Shown in pieces: positions 16,712 to 25,405 of a stretch of 64,000 nucleotides of DNA. A model generated the notes under the pieces. The model was not told the origin of the DNA. It did no database searches and saw nothing but the letters and a program-made list of their open reading frames with translations. Location of the stretch: NCBI RefSeq assembly GCF_003253735.1, contig NZ_QKYW01000008.1, positions 132,990 to 196,989 of the forward strand. Reading direction: 5' to 3'. The stretch is from Pseudomonas sp. URMO17WK12:I2 (GTDB lineage: Bacteria; Pseudomonadota; Gammaproteobacteria; Pseudomonadales; Pseudomonadaceae). The position numbers and the translations under genes are program-made. Within the stretch, counting starts at the first letter, position 1. Each line of letters begins with the position of its first letter.

Positions 16712-17322
16712 TGAGCGGGGAACAGGTCGCGCCGTCCAAGCGTTTTCTGCTGATCCTGTGCCTGCTGGCGCTGGTCCTCGTCGTGGCCATGGCGGCCTGG
16801 GCATGGAGCCGCTTCGGCGTGGCGTACCTGCGGCCCTTCGGAGACCAGGAGCAACAGGCGGTGTTCTTTCAGGGCGGCGGCCTCAAGCTGCCCGCCGAAC
16901 TGGCCGGGCCGGGCAAGATCCGCGTGGTGCATTTCTGGGATCCACAGTGCCCTTGTCACAAGGAAACCGACGCCCACCTCAATTACCTGATCGGCCTGTA
17001 TCGGTTTTCCGGGGTCGAGTTTTACAGCGTGCAGAAGCCGGGCAGCACCGGTGAGATGTTGCCATTTTTGCGCGGTAAGCTGACGCCTCTGGAATCACTC
17101 GAAGGCATGGAGTCGATTCCGGCCAGCCCGGCCATCGCCATCTGGGATCAGCAGGGACGCCTGGCCTACGCCGGCCCCTATAGCGAAGGATTGGTATGCA
17201 ACTCGTCGAACAGTTTCGTCGAGCCGATTCTCGACGCGCTGTCGGCCAACCGCAGCGTCTCGGCTGCCAATACCATGGCGGTGGGTTGCTACTGCGACTG
17301 GCAGGCGAAAGAGGGTTCTTGA
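16711..17322 (+). CDS. Membrane-anchored thioredoxin-fold protein with a CPC motif (DUF6436-like)
   Basis: 203 residues from ATG 16711; GTG 16708 is an alternative that overlaps the upstream stop. One N-terminal membrane helix (about 10-33) anchors a periplasmic domain. RVVHFWDPQCPCHKETDAHLNYL is the thioredoxin-like active-site region, with CPC in place of CxxC. SIPASPAIAIWDQQGRLAYAGPYSEGLVC supplies the cis-Pro-type loop. Further cysteines lie in EGLVCNSS and GCYCDWQ. A redox or metal-handling function is plausible. Overlap with the small cysteine-containing membrane protein suggests a pair. Confidence 0.72.
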   Translation: MSGEQVAPSKRFLLILCLLALVLVVAMAAWAWSRFGVAYLRPFGDQEQQAVFFQGGGLKLPAELAGPGKIRVVHFWDPQCPCHKETDAHLNYLIGLYRFSGVEFYSVQKPGSTGEMLPFLRGKLTPLESLEGMESIPASPAIAIWDQQGRLAYAGPYSEGLVCNSSNSFVEPILDALSANRSVSAANTMAVGCYCDWQAKEGS

Positions 17323-17775
17323 TTTACCCCAGTAACCCATGAGTTTTCTTGTGGTTATGGTCGTGCGACATATTGCCGCGCAACTGCGCGGATATGAGCC
17401 ACTATTATGAGTCGCAACTCTCTCCGCAATGCGTACCCGGTGCTTGAGCGGTTCTCCGCTCTAGGGCTACAGGTGCGGTCATGTGGGGCTTTGCGAGTAA
17501 AGCGAGCTGTTGCCAGCTGCAGGGTTGCGGCTGGTTTGGCAGGGTCGGGGCAGGCCGGGGCGAGCATTACACCCCGACTATTTGTAGGCCCATCGTCGTT
17601 ATGCGGTTGGTTTTTTTGGCTGCGTAACCGAAAATGTCGCCCCCTCCGTTTAGTAGTTTCGATGTTGAAACGATTTCGGTGCCTCGGCGCATCGTTTTCC
17701 TGACATGCCCGGCTGTATTGGGTGCCAGGCTGAACAGAACGCTATGTGGGATATCACTTTGCTGAAGGTCGTGAA
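17323..17775. other. 453-bp region upstream of the cyo operon
   Basis: This holds the presumed cyo promoter. A 98-codon frame at 17407-17703 has no family resemblance and no ribosome binding site, so it is not called. TTGGGT and GCTATG 17 bp apart just before cyoA are a weak promoter candidate. No clear ANR/FNR box was seen. Confidence 0.4.
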
Positions 17776-18672
17776 ATGAGAGAAGAGAAGTACCACCGCT
17801 TGTTCCGCACGCTTCTGACGATTGTCGTGGCCGTCTCCCTGAGTGGCTGCGACTGGGTTCTTTTCGATTCGAAAGGCCAAATCGGTATCGAGCAGCGTAA
17901 CCTGATCATTACCGCCACTCTGCTGATGCTGATCGTGGTGGTACCCGTCATTTTCATGACCATTCTGTTCGCCTGGCGCTATCGCTCCTCGAACAAGGAC
18001 GCGACCTACGCGCCTGAGTGGGCTCATTCGCACAAGATCGAGGCCATCGTCTGGGGCGTTCCGTGCGTGATCATCATCGTGCTGGCGGTGATCACCTGGA
18101 AAACCACCCACTCGCTCGATCCTTACAAGCCCATTGAGCACGAGAACAAGCCGCTGACTGTGGAAGTGGTCTCGCTGGACTGGAAATGGCTGTTCATCTA
18201 TCCGGAGCAGGGCATTGCCACCGTCAATGAACTGTACATCCCGGACAACACGCCGATCAGCTTCCAGATCACTTCGCAGAGCGTGATGAACACCTTCTTC
18301 ATCCCGCAGCTCGGCGGCATGGTCTACGCCATGGGCGGTATGCGCACCCAGCTGCACCTGATTGCCAACGAGCCGGGCGAATTCTTCGGCCTGTCGGGCA
18401 ACTACAGCGGTCACGGTTTCACTGGCATGAAGTTCGCCGTGCATGCCACCAGCAACGAAGAGTTCGAGCAGTGGGTGGCCAAGGTCAAACAGTCGCCGAA
18501 CACGCTGGACTTCAATGGCAGCTACCAGATGCTGGCCAAGGCGAGTGAAAACAACCCAGTCGAGTACTTCAATGCTCAGCCAGGTCTGTTCCGGCAGATT
18601 CTCGGCCAGTACATCGATTACAAGAGCAACCCTGTGAGCGAAGCCGCGCACGCTTCAGGTGCGGAGGAATAA
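17776..18672 (+). CDS. cyoA: Cytochrome bo3 ubiquinol oxidase subunit II
   Basis: 298 residues from ATG 17776 (AAGG upstream). A lipoprotein-type signal ends at C25 (SLSGC), as in E. coli CyoA, followed by two transmembrane helices (about 45-70 and 90-110) and a periplasmic cupredoxin domain (about 125-230) that lacks the CuA ligands, as expected for a quinol oxidase. EVVSLDWKWLFIYPEQGIATVNEL and FGLSGNYSGHGFTGMKF are family signatures. It is the first gene of a tightly packed cyoABCDE operon. Confidence 0.97.
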   Translation: MREEKYHRLFRTLLTIVVAVSLSGCDWVLFDSKGQIGIEQRNLIITATLLMLIVVVPVIFMTILFAWRYRSSNKDATYAPEWAHSHKIEAIVWGVPCVIIIVLAVITWKTTHSLDPYKPIEHENKPLTVEVVSLDWKWLFIYPEQGIATVNELYIPDNTPISFQITSQSVMNTFFIPQLGGMVYAMGGMRTQLHLIANEPGEFFGLSGNYSGHGFTGMKFAVHATSNEEFEQWVAKVKQSPNTLDFNGSYQMLAKASENNPVEYFNAQPGLFRQILGQYIDYKSNPVSEAAHASGAEE

Positions 18673-18675
18673 ACG

Positions 18676-20649
18676 ATGTTCGGAAAGCTGACACTAGATG
18701 CAATACCCCTGCACGAGCCCATCCTTGTAGTCACCATGATCGCGGTGGCTCTGGGTGGTCTCGGTGTGGTCGCCGCACTGACCTATTTCAAGAAATGGGG
18801 CTACCTGTGGACTGAATGGCTGACCTCGGTCGACCACAAGAAAATCGGCGTGATGTACATTCTCGTCGCCCTGGTCATGCTGCTGCGTGGCTTCGCTGAC
18901 GCCATCATGATGCGTACCCAGCAGGCGCTCGCCCATGGCGGCTCCGAGGGTTATCTGCCGCCGCACCACTACGATCAGATCTTCACCGCTCACGGTACGA
19001 TCATGATCTTCTTCGTGGCCATGCCGCTGGTGGTCGGCCTGATGAACATCGTCACGCCACTGCAGATCGGTGCTCGCGACGTTGCCTTCCCGTTCCTCAA
19101 CTCGCTGAGCTTCTGGCTGTTCGTGGTCGGCGTGCTGCTGACCAACGTGTCGCTGTTCGTCGGTGAGTTCGCCATGACCGGTTGGGTCGCGTATCCGCCA
19201 TTGTCGGGGATCGAGTACAGTCCGGGGGTCGGGGTCGACTACTACATATGGGCGCTACAGATATCCGGTATCGGTACGTTGCTCACCGGTGTCAACTTCT
19301 TCGTGACCATCATCAAGATGCGTGCCCCTGGCATGACCCTGATGAAAATGCCGATCTTCACCTGGACCATCCTGTGCACCAGCGTGATCATCTGCGGCGC
19401 GTTCCCGATCCTGACTGCCGTACTCGGCATGCTGACCCTGGACCGCTACCTGGATTTCCACTTCTTCACTAACGAAGCTGGTGGCAACCCGATGATGTAC
19501 GTCAACCTCCTGTGGGCCTGGGGCCACCCTGAGGTGTACATCCTGATCCTGCCGGCCTTTGGTGTGTTCTCCGAAGTCACTGCAGTGTTCGCTCGCAAGC
19601 GTCTGTTCGGTTACGCCTCGATGGTCTGGGCCACCGTGGCAATCACCGTGCTGTCGTTCGTGGTCTGGCTGCACCACTTCTTCACCATGGGTTCTGGCGC
19701 CAGCGTCAACGCCTTCTTCGGTATCGCGACGATGATCATCGCCATCCCGACCGGTGTGAAGATCTTCACCTGGCTGTTCACCATGTACCGCGGTCGTCTG
19801 GAGTTCACTACGCCGATCCTCTGGACCCTGGGCTTCATCATCACCTTCTCCATCGGTGGTATGACCGGCGTACTGCTGGCCGTTCCGGGTGCTGACTTCC
19901 TGCTGCACAACAGCCTGTTCCTGATCGCCCACTTCCACAACGTGATCATCGGCGGTGCGGTATTCGGCTACATGGCCGGTATCGCCTTCTGGTTCCCGAA
20001 AGCCTTCGGCTTCCGTCTGCACGAGGGTTGGGGCAAGGCATCGTTCTGGTTCTGGATCATCGGTTTCTACCTGGCGTTCATGCCGCTGTACGTACTGGGC
20101 TTCATGGGCATGACCCGTCGCCTCAACCAGGTCACCAACCCGGAGTGGGTGCCATGGACCTACGTTGCGGTATGCGGTGCGGCGCTGATCGGTCTGGGCA
20201 TCCTGTGCACCCTGATCCAGTTCGCGGTATCGATCATCAAGCGCAAGGAACTGGCCGATGTGACCGGCGACCCATGGGATGCGCGCACCCTGGAATGGTC
20301 GACTTCCTCGCCACCACCGTTCTACAACTTCGCCGTCACCCCACGTGGTGATCGCATCGACGAGTTCCACGAGATGAAGCGTGATGGCCTCAAGCCTGCG
20401 CCGACCAAGTACTCGCCGATCCACATGCCGAAGAACACCGGCGTTGGCCTGATCATGTCCGTTGGCGCTCTGGCCTTCGGTTTCGCCCTGATCTGGCACA
20501 TCTGGTGGCTGGCAGCGGTGAGCTTCGTCGGTACGTTCGTGGTGCTGATCCGTAACAGCTACAACACGGATGTCGACTACTACGTGCAGCCCGACGAGAT
20601 CGAGCGCATCGAAAAGGCACACATTCAAGCAAAAGCTAATCAGGCGTAA
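18676..20649 (+). CDS. cyoB: Cytochrome bo3 ubiquinol oxidase subunit I
   Basis: 657 residues, the catalytic haem-copper subunit. Residues align with E. coli numbering: quinone-site R71, D75 and H98; haem b ligands H106 and H421; CuB ligands H284, H333 and H334; the His-Tyr cross-link partner Y288; and haem o3 ligand H419. All are present, so the oxidase should be active and proton pumping. It starts 3 bp after cyoA with GGAGGAA as ribosome binding site. Confidence 0.98.
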   Translation: MFGKLTLDAIPLHEPILVVTMIAVALGGLGVVAALTYFKKWGYLWTEWLTSVDHKKIGVMYILVALVMLLRGFADAIMMRTQQALAHGGSEGYLPPHHYDQIFTAHGTIMIFFVAMPLVVGLMNIVTPLQIGARDVAFPFLNSLSFWLFVVGVLLTNVSLFVGEFAMTGWVAYPPLSGIEYSPGVGVDYYIWALQISGIGTLLTGVNFFVTIIKMRAPGMTLMKMPIFTWTILCTSVIICGAFPILTAVLGMLTLDRYLDFHFFTNEAGGNPMMYVNLLWAWGHPEVYILILPAFGVFSEVTAVFARKRLFGYASMVWATVAITVLSFVVWLHHFFTMGSGASVNAFFGIATMIIAIPTGVKIFTWLFTMYRGRLEFTTPILWTLGFIITFSIGGMTGVLLAVPGADFLLHNSLFLIAHFHNVIIGGAVFGYMAGIAFWFPKAFGFRLHEGWGKASFWFWIIGFYLAFMPLYVLGFMGMTRRLNQVTNPEWVPWTYVAVCGAALIGLGILCTLIQFAVSIIKRKELADVTGDPWDARTLEWSTSSPPPFYNFAVTPRGDRIDEFHEMKRDGLKPAPTKYSPIHMPKNTGVGLIMSVGALAFGFALIWHIWWLAAVSFVGTFVVLIRNSYNTDVDYYVQPDEIERIEKAHIQAKANQA

Positions 20650-20652
20650 ACC

Positions 20653-21276
20653 ATGTCCAGTGAAGTTTTGAGCAACCACGCCGCTCATGACGATGATCAT
20701 GAGCACGAGCATCACCACGACGCGGGTGAAATGAAGGTCTTCGGGTTCTGGATTTACCTGATGACCGACTGCATCCTGTTCGCGAGTATCTTTGCAGGCT
20801 ACGCGGTGCTCAGCACCGCGTACGCCGGCGGGCCTACTCCGAAGGATCTGATCGACCTGAAACTGGTTCTGGTCGAAACCTTCGCCCTGTTGTTCTCCAG
20901 CATTACCTACGGCATGGCCATGTTGGCCATGTACCGTGGCGACAAAGGCAAAGTGCTGTCCTGGCTTGCCGCTACCTTCCTGTTCGGTGCGGTGTTCATC
21001 TCGATCGAGTTGTACGAGTTCCACCACCTGATCCATGAAGGTGCTGCGCCGCAGGTCAGCGCTTACTGGTCCGCGTTCTTCACCCTCGTCGGTACCCACG
21101 GCCTGCACGTCAGTGCCGGTCTGTTGTGGATGGCCGTGATGATGCACCAGGTCGCCAGCCGTGGCCTGACCCCGGTCACCCAGACTCGCCTGAGCTGCCT
21201 GAGCCTGTTCTGGCACTTCCTCGATGTGGTCTGGATCTGCGTGTTTACCGTTGTTTATCTGATGGGGGCTCTGTAA
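20653..21276 (+). CDS. cyoC: Cytochrome bo3 ubiquinol oxidase subunit III
   Basis: 207 residues with five transmembrane helices, the normal CyoC length. The cytoplasmic N terminus is unusually His/Asp/Glu-rich (HAAHDDDHEHEHHHDAG). FGFWIYLMTDCILFASIFAGYAVL and the C-terminal SLFWHFLDVVWICVFTVVYLMG are subunit III signatures. The stop overlaps the start of cyoD by one base. Confidence 0.97.
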   Translation: MSSEVLSNHAAHDDDHEHEHHHDAGEMKVFGFWIYLMTDCILFASIFAGYAVLSTAYAGGPTPKDLIDLKLVLVETFALLFSSITYGMAMLAMYRGDKGKVLSWLAATFLFGAVFISIELYEFHHLIHEGAAPQVSAYWSAFFTLVGTHGLHVSAGLLWMAVMMHQVASRGLTPVTQTRLSCLSLFWHFLDVVWICVFTVVYLMGAL

Positions 21277-21608
21277 TGGCTCATGATCACCACTCTGCCG
21301 CTGGCGCGAGCCACGGCAGCACCAAGGATTACGTCGTCGGCTTCGTGCTGTCGGTAATCCTCACCGTGATCCCGTTCGCGATCGTGATGAACCCCGTCAT
21401 GTCGAAAGCGGCCACGTTGTTCACCATCGTCGCGTTCGCGGTCGTGCAGATCTACGTGCACCTGGTGTACTTCCTGCACATGAACACTTCGTCCGAGCAG
21501 CGTTGGAACACGGTTGCCTTCGTGTTCACCATCCTGATCACCATCATCGTCGTAGCGCTCTCTATCTGGATCATCTGGAGCATGCACTACTACATGATGG
21601 CCAACTAA
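21276..21608 (+). CDS. cyoD: Cytochrome bo3 ubiquinol oxidase subunit IV
   Basis: 110 residues with three transmembrane helices. A His-rich N terminus (MAHDHHSAAGASHGS) precedes KDYVVGFVLSVILTVIPFAIV; VQIYVHLVYFLHM is the conserved second-helix segment. Accessory subunit needed for assembly of the CuB centre in E. coli. It starts at ATG 21276, overlapping cyoC's stop. Confidence 0.96.
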   Translation: MAHDHHSAAGASHGSTKDYVVGFVLSVILTVIPFAIVMNPVMSKAATLFTIVAFAVVQIYVHLVYFLHMNTSSEQRWNTVAFVFTILITIIVVALSIWIIWSMHYYMMAN

Positions 21609-21622
21609 AAGAGAGCAGCCTG

Positions 21623-22564
21623 ATGTTCAAGCAATACCTGCTCCTGACCAAGCCGGGCATCGTCTTCGGGAACATGATTTCCGTGGCCGGTGGTTTCTTC
21701 CTGGCTTCGAAGGGGGATATCGACCTGATGCTGTTCCTGGCAACAGCGTTCGGCGTCGCTCTGGTGATTGCTTCCGGTTGCGTGTTCAACAACTACATCG
21801 ATAGGGACATCGATGAAAAGATGGAGCGGACCAAGAACAGGGTGCTGGTAAAAGGCCTGGTTCCGCCGACTCATGCCATCGTCTACGCCTGCATCCTCGG
21901 GATCGCAGGCGTCGCCTTGCTCTATAAAGCCACGAATCTGCTTGCAGTCGCCTTGGTCCTCATGGGCTTCGTCGTCTACGTCGGGCTGTACAGCCTGTAC
22001 CTCAAGCGCAATTCGGTTTATGGAACCCTGGTTGGCAGTCTGTCGGGCGCCGCTCCGCCTGTTGTGGGCTATTGCGCTGTAAGCAACGAGTTCGACATGG
22101 GGGCAGCGATTCTGCTGCTGATCTTCAGCCTCTGGCAGATGCCCCACTCGTACGCTATCGCCATCTTTCGTTTCAATGACTACCAGGCCGCCAACATTCC
22201 GGTGTTGCCGGTGATCAAGGGCGTACCCGCTGCCAAGCGCAGCATCGTCCTGTACATCGCCGCGTTCCTGGTCGCCACCCTGATGCTGACCATCAGCGGT
22301 TACGCGGGCTACAGCTACTTCGTGGTAGCGGCAGTCAGCGGTGCCTACTGGTTGTGGATGGGGGTGTCGGGTTACAAGGCCGTGGATGACAAGGTCTGGG
22401 CACGCAAGCTGTTCGTGTTCTCCATCGTCACCATCACCGCCCTGAGCGTGATGATGTCGGTGGACTTCCAGGCCACGCCAAGCCAGATGCTGATGACCTC
22501 GGTCAACCACATCTGTGGCGTCGACAACGTCAGTGGTTTCTGCGCGGCATTTGCCTCGCGCTAA
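21623..22564 (+). CDS. cyoE: Protohaem IX farnesyltransferase
   Basis: 313 residues, UbiA prenyltransferase superfamily. The catalytic Asp-rich motif NNYIDRDIDEKMERTKNR lies at about 56-73, and the second conserved loop SLYLKRNSVYGTLVGSLSGAAPPVVGY is present; eight to nine membrane helices follow. The enzyme converts haem B to haem O for the bo3 oxidase. The protein is about 15-20 residues longer than typical CyoE at its C terminus (ending HICGVDNVSGFCAAFASR). ATG 21623 has GAGAGCAG upstream. A long terminator follows. Confidence 0.96.
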   Translation: MFKQYLLLTKPGIVFGNMISVAGGFFLASKGDIDLMLFLATAFGVALVIASGCVFNNYIDRDIDEKMERTKNRVLVKGLVPPTHAIVYACILGIAGVALLYKATNLLAVALVLMGFVVYVGLYSLYLKRNSVYGTLVGSLSGAAPPVVGYCAVSNEFDMGAAILLLIFSLWQMPHSYAIAIFRFNDYQAANIPVLPVIKGVPAAKRSIVLYIAAFLVATLMLTISGYAGYSYFVVAAVSGAYWLWMGVSGYKAVDDKVWARKLFVFSIVTITALSVMMSVDFQATPSQMLMTSVNHICGVDNVSGFCAAFASR

Positions 22565-22582
22565 GCGTTGACGAGCGAATCG

Positions 22583-22619
22583 AACGGGCCCCGTCATCAG
22601 CGATGACGGGGCCCGTTTT
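22583..22619 (+). terminator. Terminator of the cyo operon
   Basis: A perfect 16-bp stem (AACGGGCCCCGTCATC and its complement) with a 3-nt loop ends in TTTT. Confidence 0.95.
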
Positions 22620-22671
22620 CGTTACGCGCGAACATTATGTGTACGCCGAATTCTGATTGGGAGATATGACC

Positions 22672-23058
22672 GTGAACGAGCAAGACGCTTTCATTGCAGG
22701 TCTCAAGGACCGCTTGCCCGAGGATCTTCGCGATTCCTTCTCCGCCGAGCAGCTCGCCGCGCTCAAGGTGGCCTTTGGCGCACGCCAGTGGGGGCGCCAC
22801 CCGGTGGATCTGCGCGGCACCCTCAAGCTGTGGCGCTGGCGCTACTATTTCGTGTTCCTGGCCGGGCGCAACAAGCGTGACCTCAGCCGCGCCCAGCAGG
22901 AATTGTCGCTGACCGCCAAGGCACTGGGCGTCAGCCTGTTCCTGATGGTTTCGCTGGCGCTTGGCCTGCTGTTCCTGTACCTGATCAAGTCGGCACTGGG
23001 CATCAACCTGTTCTCCGGCTTCTCCCTTGGGGTGTGGGACTGGTTCAACCGCGCCTGA
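22672..23058 (+). CDS. Conserved small membrane protein of unknown function
   Basis: 128 residues from GTG 22672, chosen because GGGAG lies 8 bp upstream; ATG 22666 would leave only 2 bp. The N-terminal half is soluble (NEQDAFIAGLKDRLPEDLRDSFSAEQLAALKVAFGARQWGRHPVDLRGTLKLWRWRYYFVFLAGRNKRDL). The C-terminal half has one long hydrophobic segment (LGVSLFLMVSLALGLLFLYLI) and an amphipathic tail. No catalytic motif is seen. The 3' end overlaps the convergent methyltransferase by 14 bp. Confidence 0.75.
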   Translation: MNEQDAFIAGLKDRLPEDLRDSFSAEQLAALKVAFGARQWGRHPVDLRGTLKLWRWRYYFVFLAGRNKRDLSRAQQELSLTAKALGVSLFLMVSLALGLLFLYLIKSALGINLFSGFSLGVWDWFNRA

Positions 23059-23983
23059 ACAGCAGGACCTTGAGCCCGCCCTCGGGGCTCACGTCGGGAA
23101 ATTCCGGCGGGTTGTCCAGGCGCCGCTCGAAGCGTAGCTCGGGGGCTTCGCTGGCCATGCCGGCGATCAGGAAGTCGCTGCCGATATCCGGGTCGTTGAC
23201 GCAGGCCAGCACGCAGCCCTCTGCGCTGAGCAGCTCGGGAAGCCTGCGCAGGATCTTGCCGTAGTCGCGGGTCAGCGCAAAGCTGCCCTTCTGGAACGAC
23301 GGCGGGTCGATGATGATCAGGTCGTAGGGGCCGTGCCGCTTGACCTTGCCCCAGGACTTGAACAGTTCGTGGCCGAGAAAACTGACCCGGCCCAGGTCAT
23401 GGCCGTTGAGCCGGTGATTGTCGCGGCCACGGCTCAGCGCAGCCTTGGCCATGTCCAGATTGACCACCTGCTCGGCACCGCCGGCCAGCGCGGCGACCGA
23501 GAAGCCGCAGGTGTAGGCGAACAGGTTGAGCACCCGCTGCCCCCTGGCATGCTCGCGCACCCAGCGCCGCCCCAGGCGCATGTCGAGAAACAGGCCGGTG
23601 TTCTGCTTGCGGCCCAGGTCGAGCAGAAAGCGCAGGCCGTCTTCCTCGATGACCCACTCTTCGGGCAGCTCACCCACCAGGCAATGCATCGGGCTGTCGG
23701 CCAGGTAGCGGTGTTGCAGCAGCAGGCTGTGGGCGCCGCTGCCGCGCCACTCTTCCGACTCGCTCAGTTGCTGCAGCATGGCCTGCAAGGCGCGCAGTTG
23801 ATCGGCCTGGGGCTCGCGGAACAGGCACACCAGCACGATGCCTTGCAGCCAGTCGACCGTGATGTGCTCAAGTCCCTCCCAGCAACGCCCGCGCCCATGG
23901 AACAGGCGTCGCGTTTCGCCTGGTAGTGTGCGCAATGAGTCGCTCAGGTGTTGGCGCAGCAGGGCTAGATGGCTCGAATTCAT
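23045..23983 (-). CDS. SAM-dependent methyltransferase, RlmI/RlmK-like
   Basis: 312 residues from ATG 23983; alternatives at 24040 and 24067 exist, but the latter abuts the porin terminator and none has a convincing ribosome binding site. The core is a class I methyltransferase: LLDLGRKQNTGLFLDMRLGRRWV, motif I VLNLFAYTCGFSVAALAGGAEQVVNLDMAKAAL, and the catalytic-loop IIIDPPSFQKGSF, which matches the DPP(S/T)F pattern of the 23S rRNA methyltransferases RlmI and RlmKL. RNA (probably rRNA) base methylation is the best guess. The exact target is not established. Confidence 0.75.
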   Translation of the reverse strand: MNSSHLALLRQHLSDSLRTLPGETRRLFHGRGRCWEGLEHITVDWLQGIVLVCLFREPQADQLRALQAMLQQLSESEEWRGSGAHSLLLQHRYLADSPMHCLVGELPEEWVIEEDGLRFLLDLGRKQNTGLFLDMRLGRRWVREHARGQRVLNLFAYTCGFSVAALAGGAEQVVNLDMAKAALSRGRDNHRLNGHDLGRVSFLGHELFKSWGKVKRHGPYDLIIIDPPSFQKGSFALTRDYGKILRRLPELLSAEGCVLACVNDPDIGSDFLIAGMASEAPELRFERRLDNPPEFPDVSPEGGLKVLLFRRG

Positions 23984-24067
23984 GGGCACGTACGGGTCGG
24001 CAGGGCGCGGCAGTGTAAACCAAAGCCGTTGCGGGCTCATGGGGCAAGGGGTGGTCGCGTGCTCCAT

Positions 24068-24092
24068 AAAAAAGCCCGTCGCGAGGACGGGC
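24068..24092 (-). terminator. Terminator of the OprD-family porin gene
   Basis: On the minus strand GCCCGTC-ctcgc-GACGGGC is followed by six T residues, 38 bp after the porin stop codon. Confidence 0.92.
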
Positions 24093-24129
24093 CAAATATG
24101 CCACTGGAGTCAGCGATGCAATACGCGTG

Positions 24130-25398
24130 TTACAGGATCGACAACGGGTAGTTGAAGATCAGGCGGTTTTCACTGGCGTCCTGGCCGACGTCGCGGCGGA
24201 CGCTGGAGTTGCGCCAGCGGATGCTCAGGTTCTTGAAGGTGCCATCCTGCACGGTGTAGGCCAGCTCGGATTCGCGTGCCCATTCTTCGGCTTCGCCGCC
24301 ACCGGCCACACGGATATTCGAGCCGCTCATGTAGCGGTTCATCAGCACCAGGCCGGGGACGCCCAGGCCGGCGAAGTTGTAGTCGTGACGTACCTGCCAG
24401 GAGCGTTCTTCAGGGCTGTCGAAGCTGGTGGTGAAACCGTCGTTGACCAGCGTGCCGCCGCTGGCGCCGTCGACGCGCATGAACTTGGTGTCACCACCCA
24501 TACGCTGGTAGCCCACCAGGAAGGTGTTGTTGCCACGCTTGGCGGACAGGGCGCCCTGGTAGACCTTGTTGTCCAGGTCACCGGCCTTGGCCGAACCTTC
24601 GTCCTTGCCGGTGACGTAGCCGAGGTTGGCGCCCAGTACCCAGTCGCCGACCGGCTGGCTGTGGGTCAGCTGCAGGTAGCTCTGCTGGTAGATGTCTTCC
24701 AGGCGCGCGTGCCACAGGCCAATCAGGGTGTTGTTGCCGTTGAACTTGAACTCGCCGCCACCGAAGTTGAAGTCGCCGCCGGAAATGCCGCTGTAGGACA
24801 TGTCCTCACGGCTGGCGTCGTTGCGCTGGCTGTTCTTCCAGAACTGGCCACCGAACAGGGTCAGGCCGTCGATTTCAGCCGAGGTGATCTGCGCCCCCTG
24901 GAAGGTCTGCGGCAGCGAACGGCCATCGTCCGCACGCAGGATCGGCAGCACGGCGAACCACTCGCCGACCTTCAGTTCGGTCTTGGAAATCTTGGCCTTG
25001 GCGGCCACGGCGGTACGCCCGAAGTCATCGGGAACGTTGCGATCGGCCGCTGGGCCGTGCTCGGGCAGCAGGCCGCTGTTGCTGGTGTTGGCATTGCCGT
25101 CCAGCTTGACCGAGTAGAGGCCCAGCACGTCGATACCGAAACCTACGGTGCCCGCCGTGTAACCCGAGCGCGCATCGAGAATGAAGCTCTGCGTCCAGCC
25201 TTCTGCCTGGCCCTGGCGCTCGCCGTTGATGACCGGGTCGGTAGCGTTGAGGTAGTTACGGTTGAAGTAGTAGTTGCGCAGGTTCAGCGACACCTTGGCA
25301 TCTTCCACGAAGCCTTCGGCATGGGCAGCGAACGGTACGGCCAGGGCCATGGTTCCGGCGCCGATCAGGCCCAGCGAGATGATTTTGCGTGCGGTCAT
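24130..25398 (-). CDS. OprD-family outer-membrane porin
   Basis: 422 residues. The signal peptide ends at about residue 27 (AAHA|EGF), followed by an 18-stranded beta-barrel of the OprD/OccD-OccK family: FVEDAKVSLNLRNYYFNRN at the start of the barrel, SFILDARSGYTAGTVGFGIDVLG, and the terminal strand ENRLIFNYPLSIL. These porins take up basic amino acids or small carboxylates. The substrate cannot be assigned. It is a single-gene unit with its own terminator. The region between ribosome binding site and start carries a perfect Hfq/Crc CA motif. Confidence 0.92.
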   Translation of the reverse strand: MTARKIISLGLIGAGTMALAVPFAAHAEGFVEDAKVSLNLRNYYFNRNYLNATDPVINGERQGQAEGWTQSFILDARSGYTAGTVGFGIDVLGLYSVKLDGNANTSNSGLLPEHGPAADRNVPDDFGRTAVAAKAKISKTELKVGEWFAVLPILRADDGRSLPQTFQGAQITSAEIDGLTLFGGQFWKNSQRNDASREDMSYSGISGGDFNFGGGEFKFNGNNTLIGLWHARLEDIYQQSYLQLTHSQPVGDWVLGANLGYVTGKDEGSAKAGDLDNKVYQGALSAKRGNNTFLVGYQRMGGDTKFMRVDGASGGTLVNDGFTTSFDSPEERSWQVRHDYNFAGLGVPGLVLMNRYMSGSNIRVAGGGEAEEWARESELAYTVQDGTFKNLSIRWRNSSVRRDVGQDASENRLIFNYPLSIL

Positions 25399-25405
25399 TG
25401 TTGTT
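25398..25405 (-). promoter_or_regulatory. Hfq/Crc-type CA motif at the porin start codon
   Basis: Read on the minus strand, the sequence between the CGGGAG ribosome binding site and ATG is CACAACAACAATG. AACAACAA exactly matches AAYAAYAA and ends in the A of the start codon. Catabolite repression of porin translation is the natural inference. Confidence 0.6.

Noticed and set aside
17407..17703. 98-codon frame upstream of cyoA
   Set aside because: No ribosome binding site, no family resemblance, and Arg/Cys/Ser-rich composition. More likely part of the cyo upstream region.
19255..21216. 653-codon minus-strand frame opposite cyoB and cyoC
   Set aside because: Antisense shadow; cyoB residues match the E. 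coli enzyme position by position.
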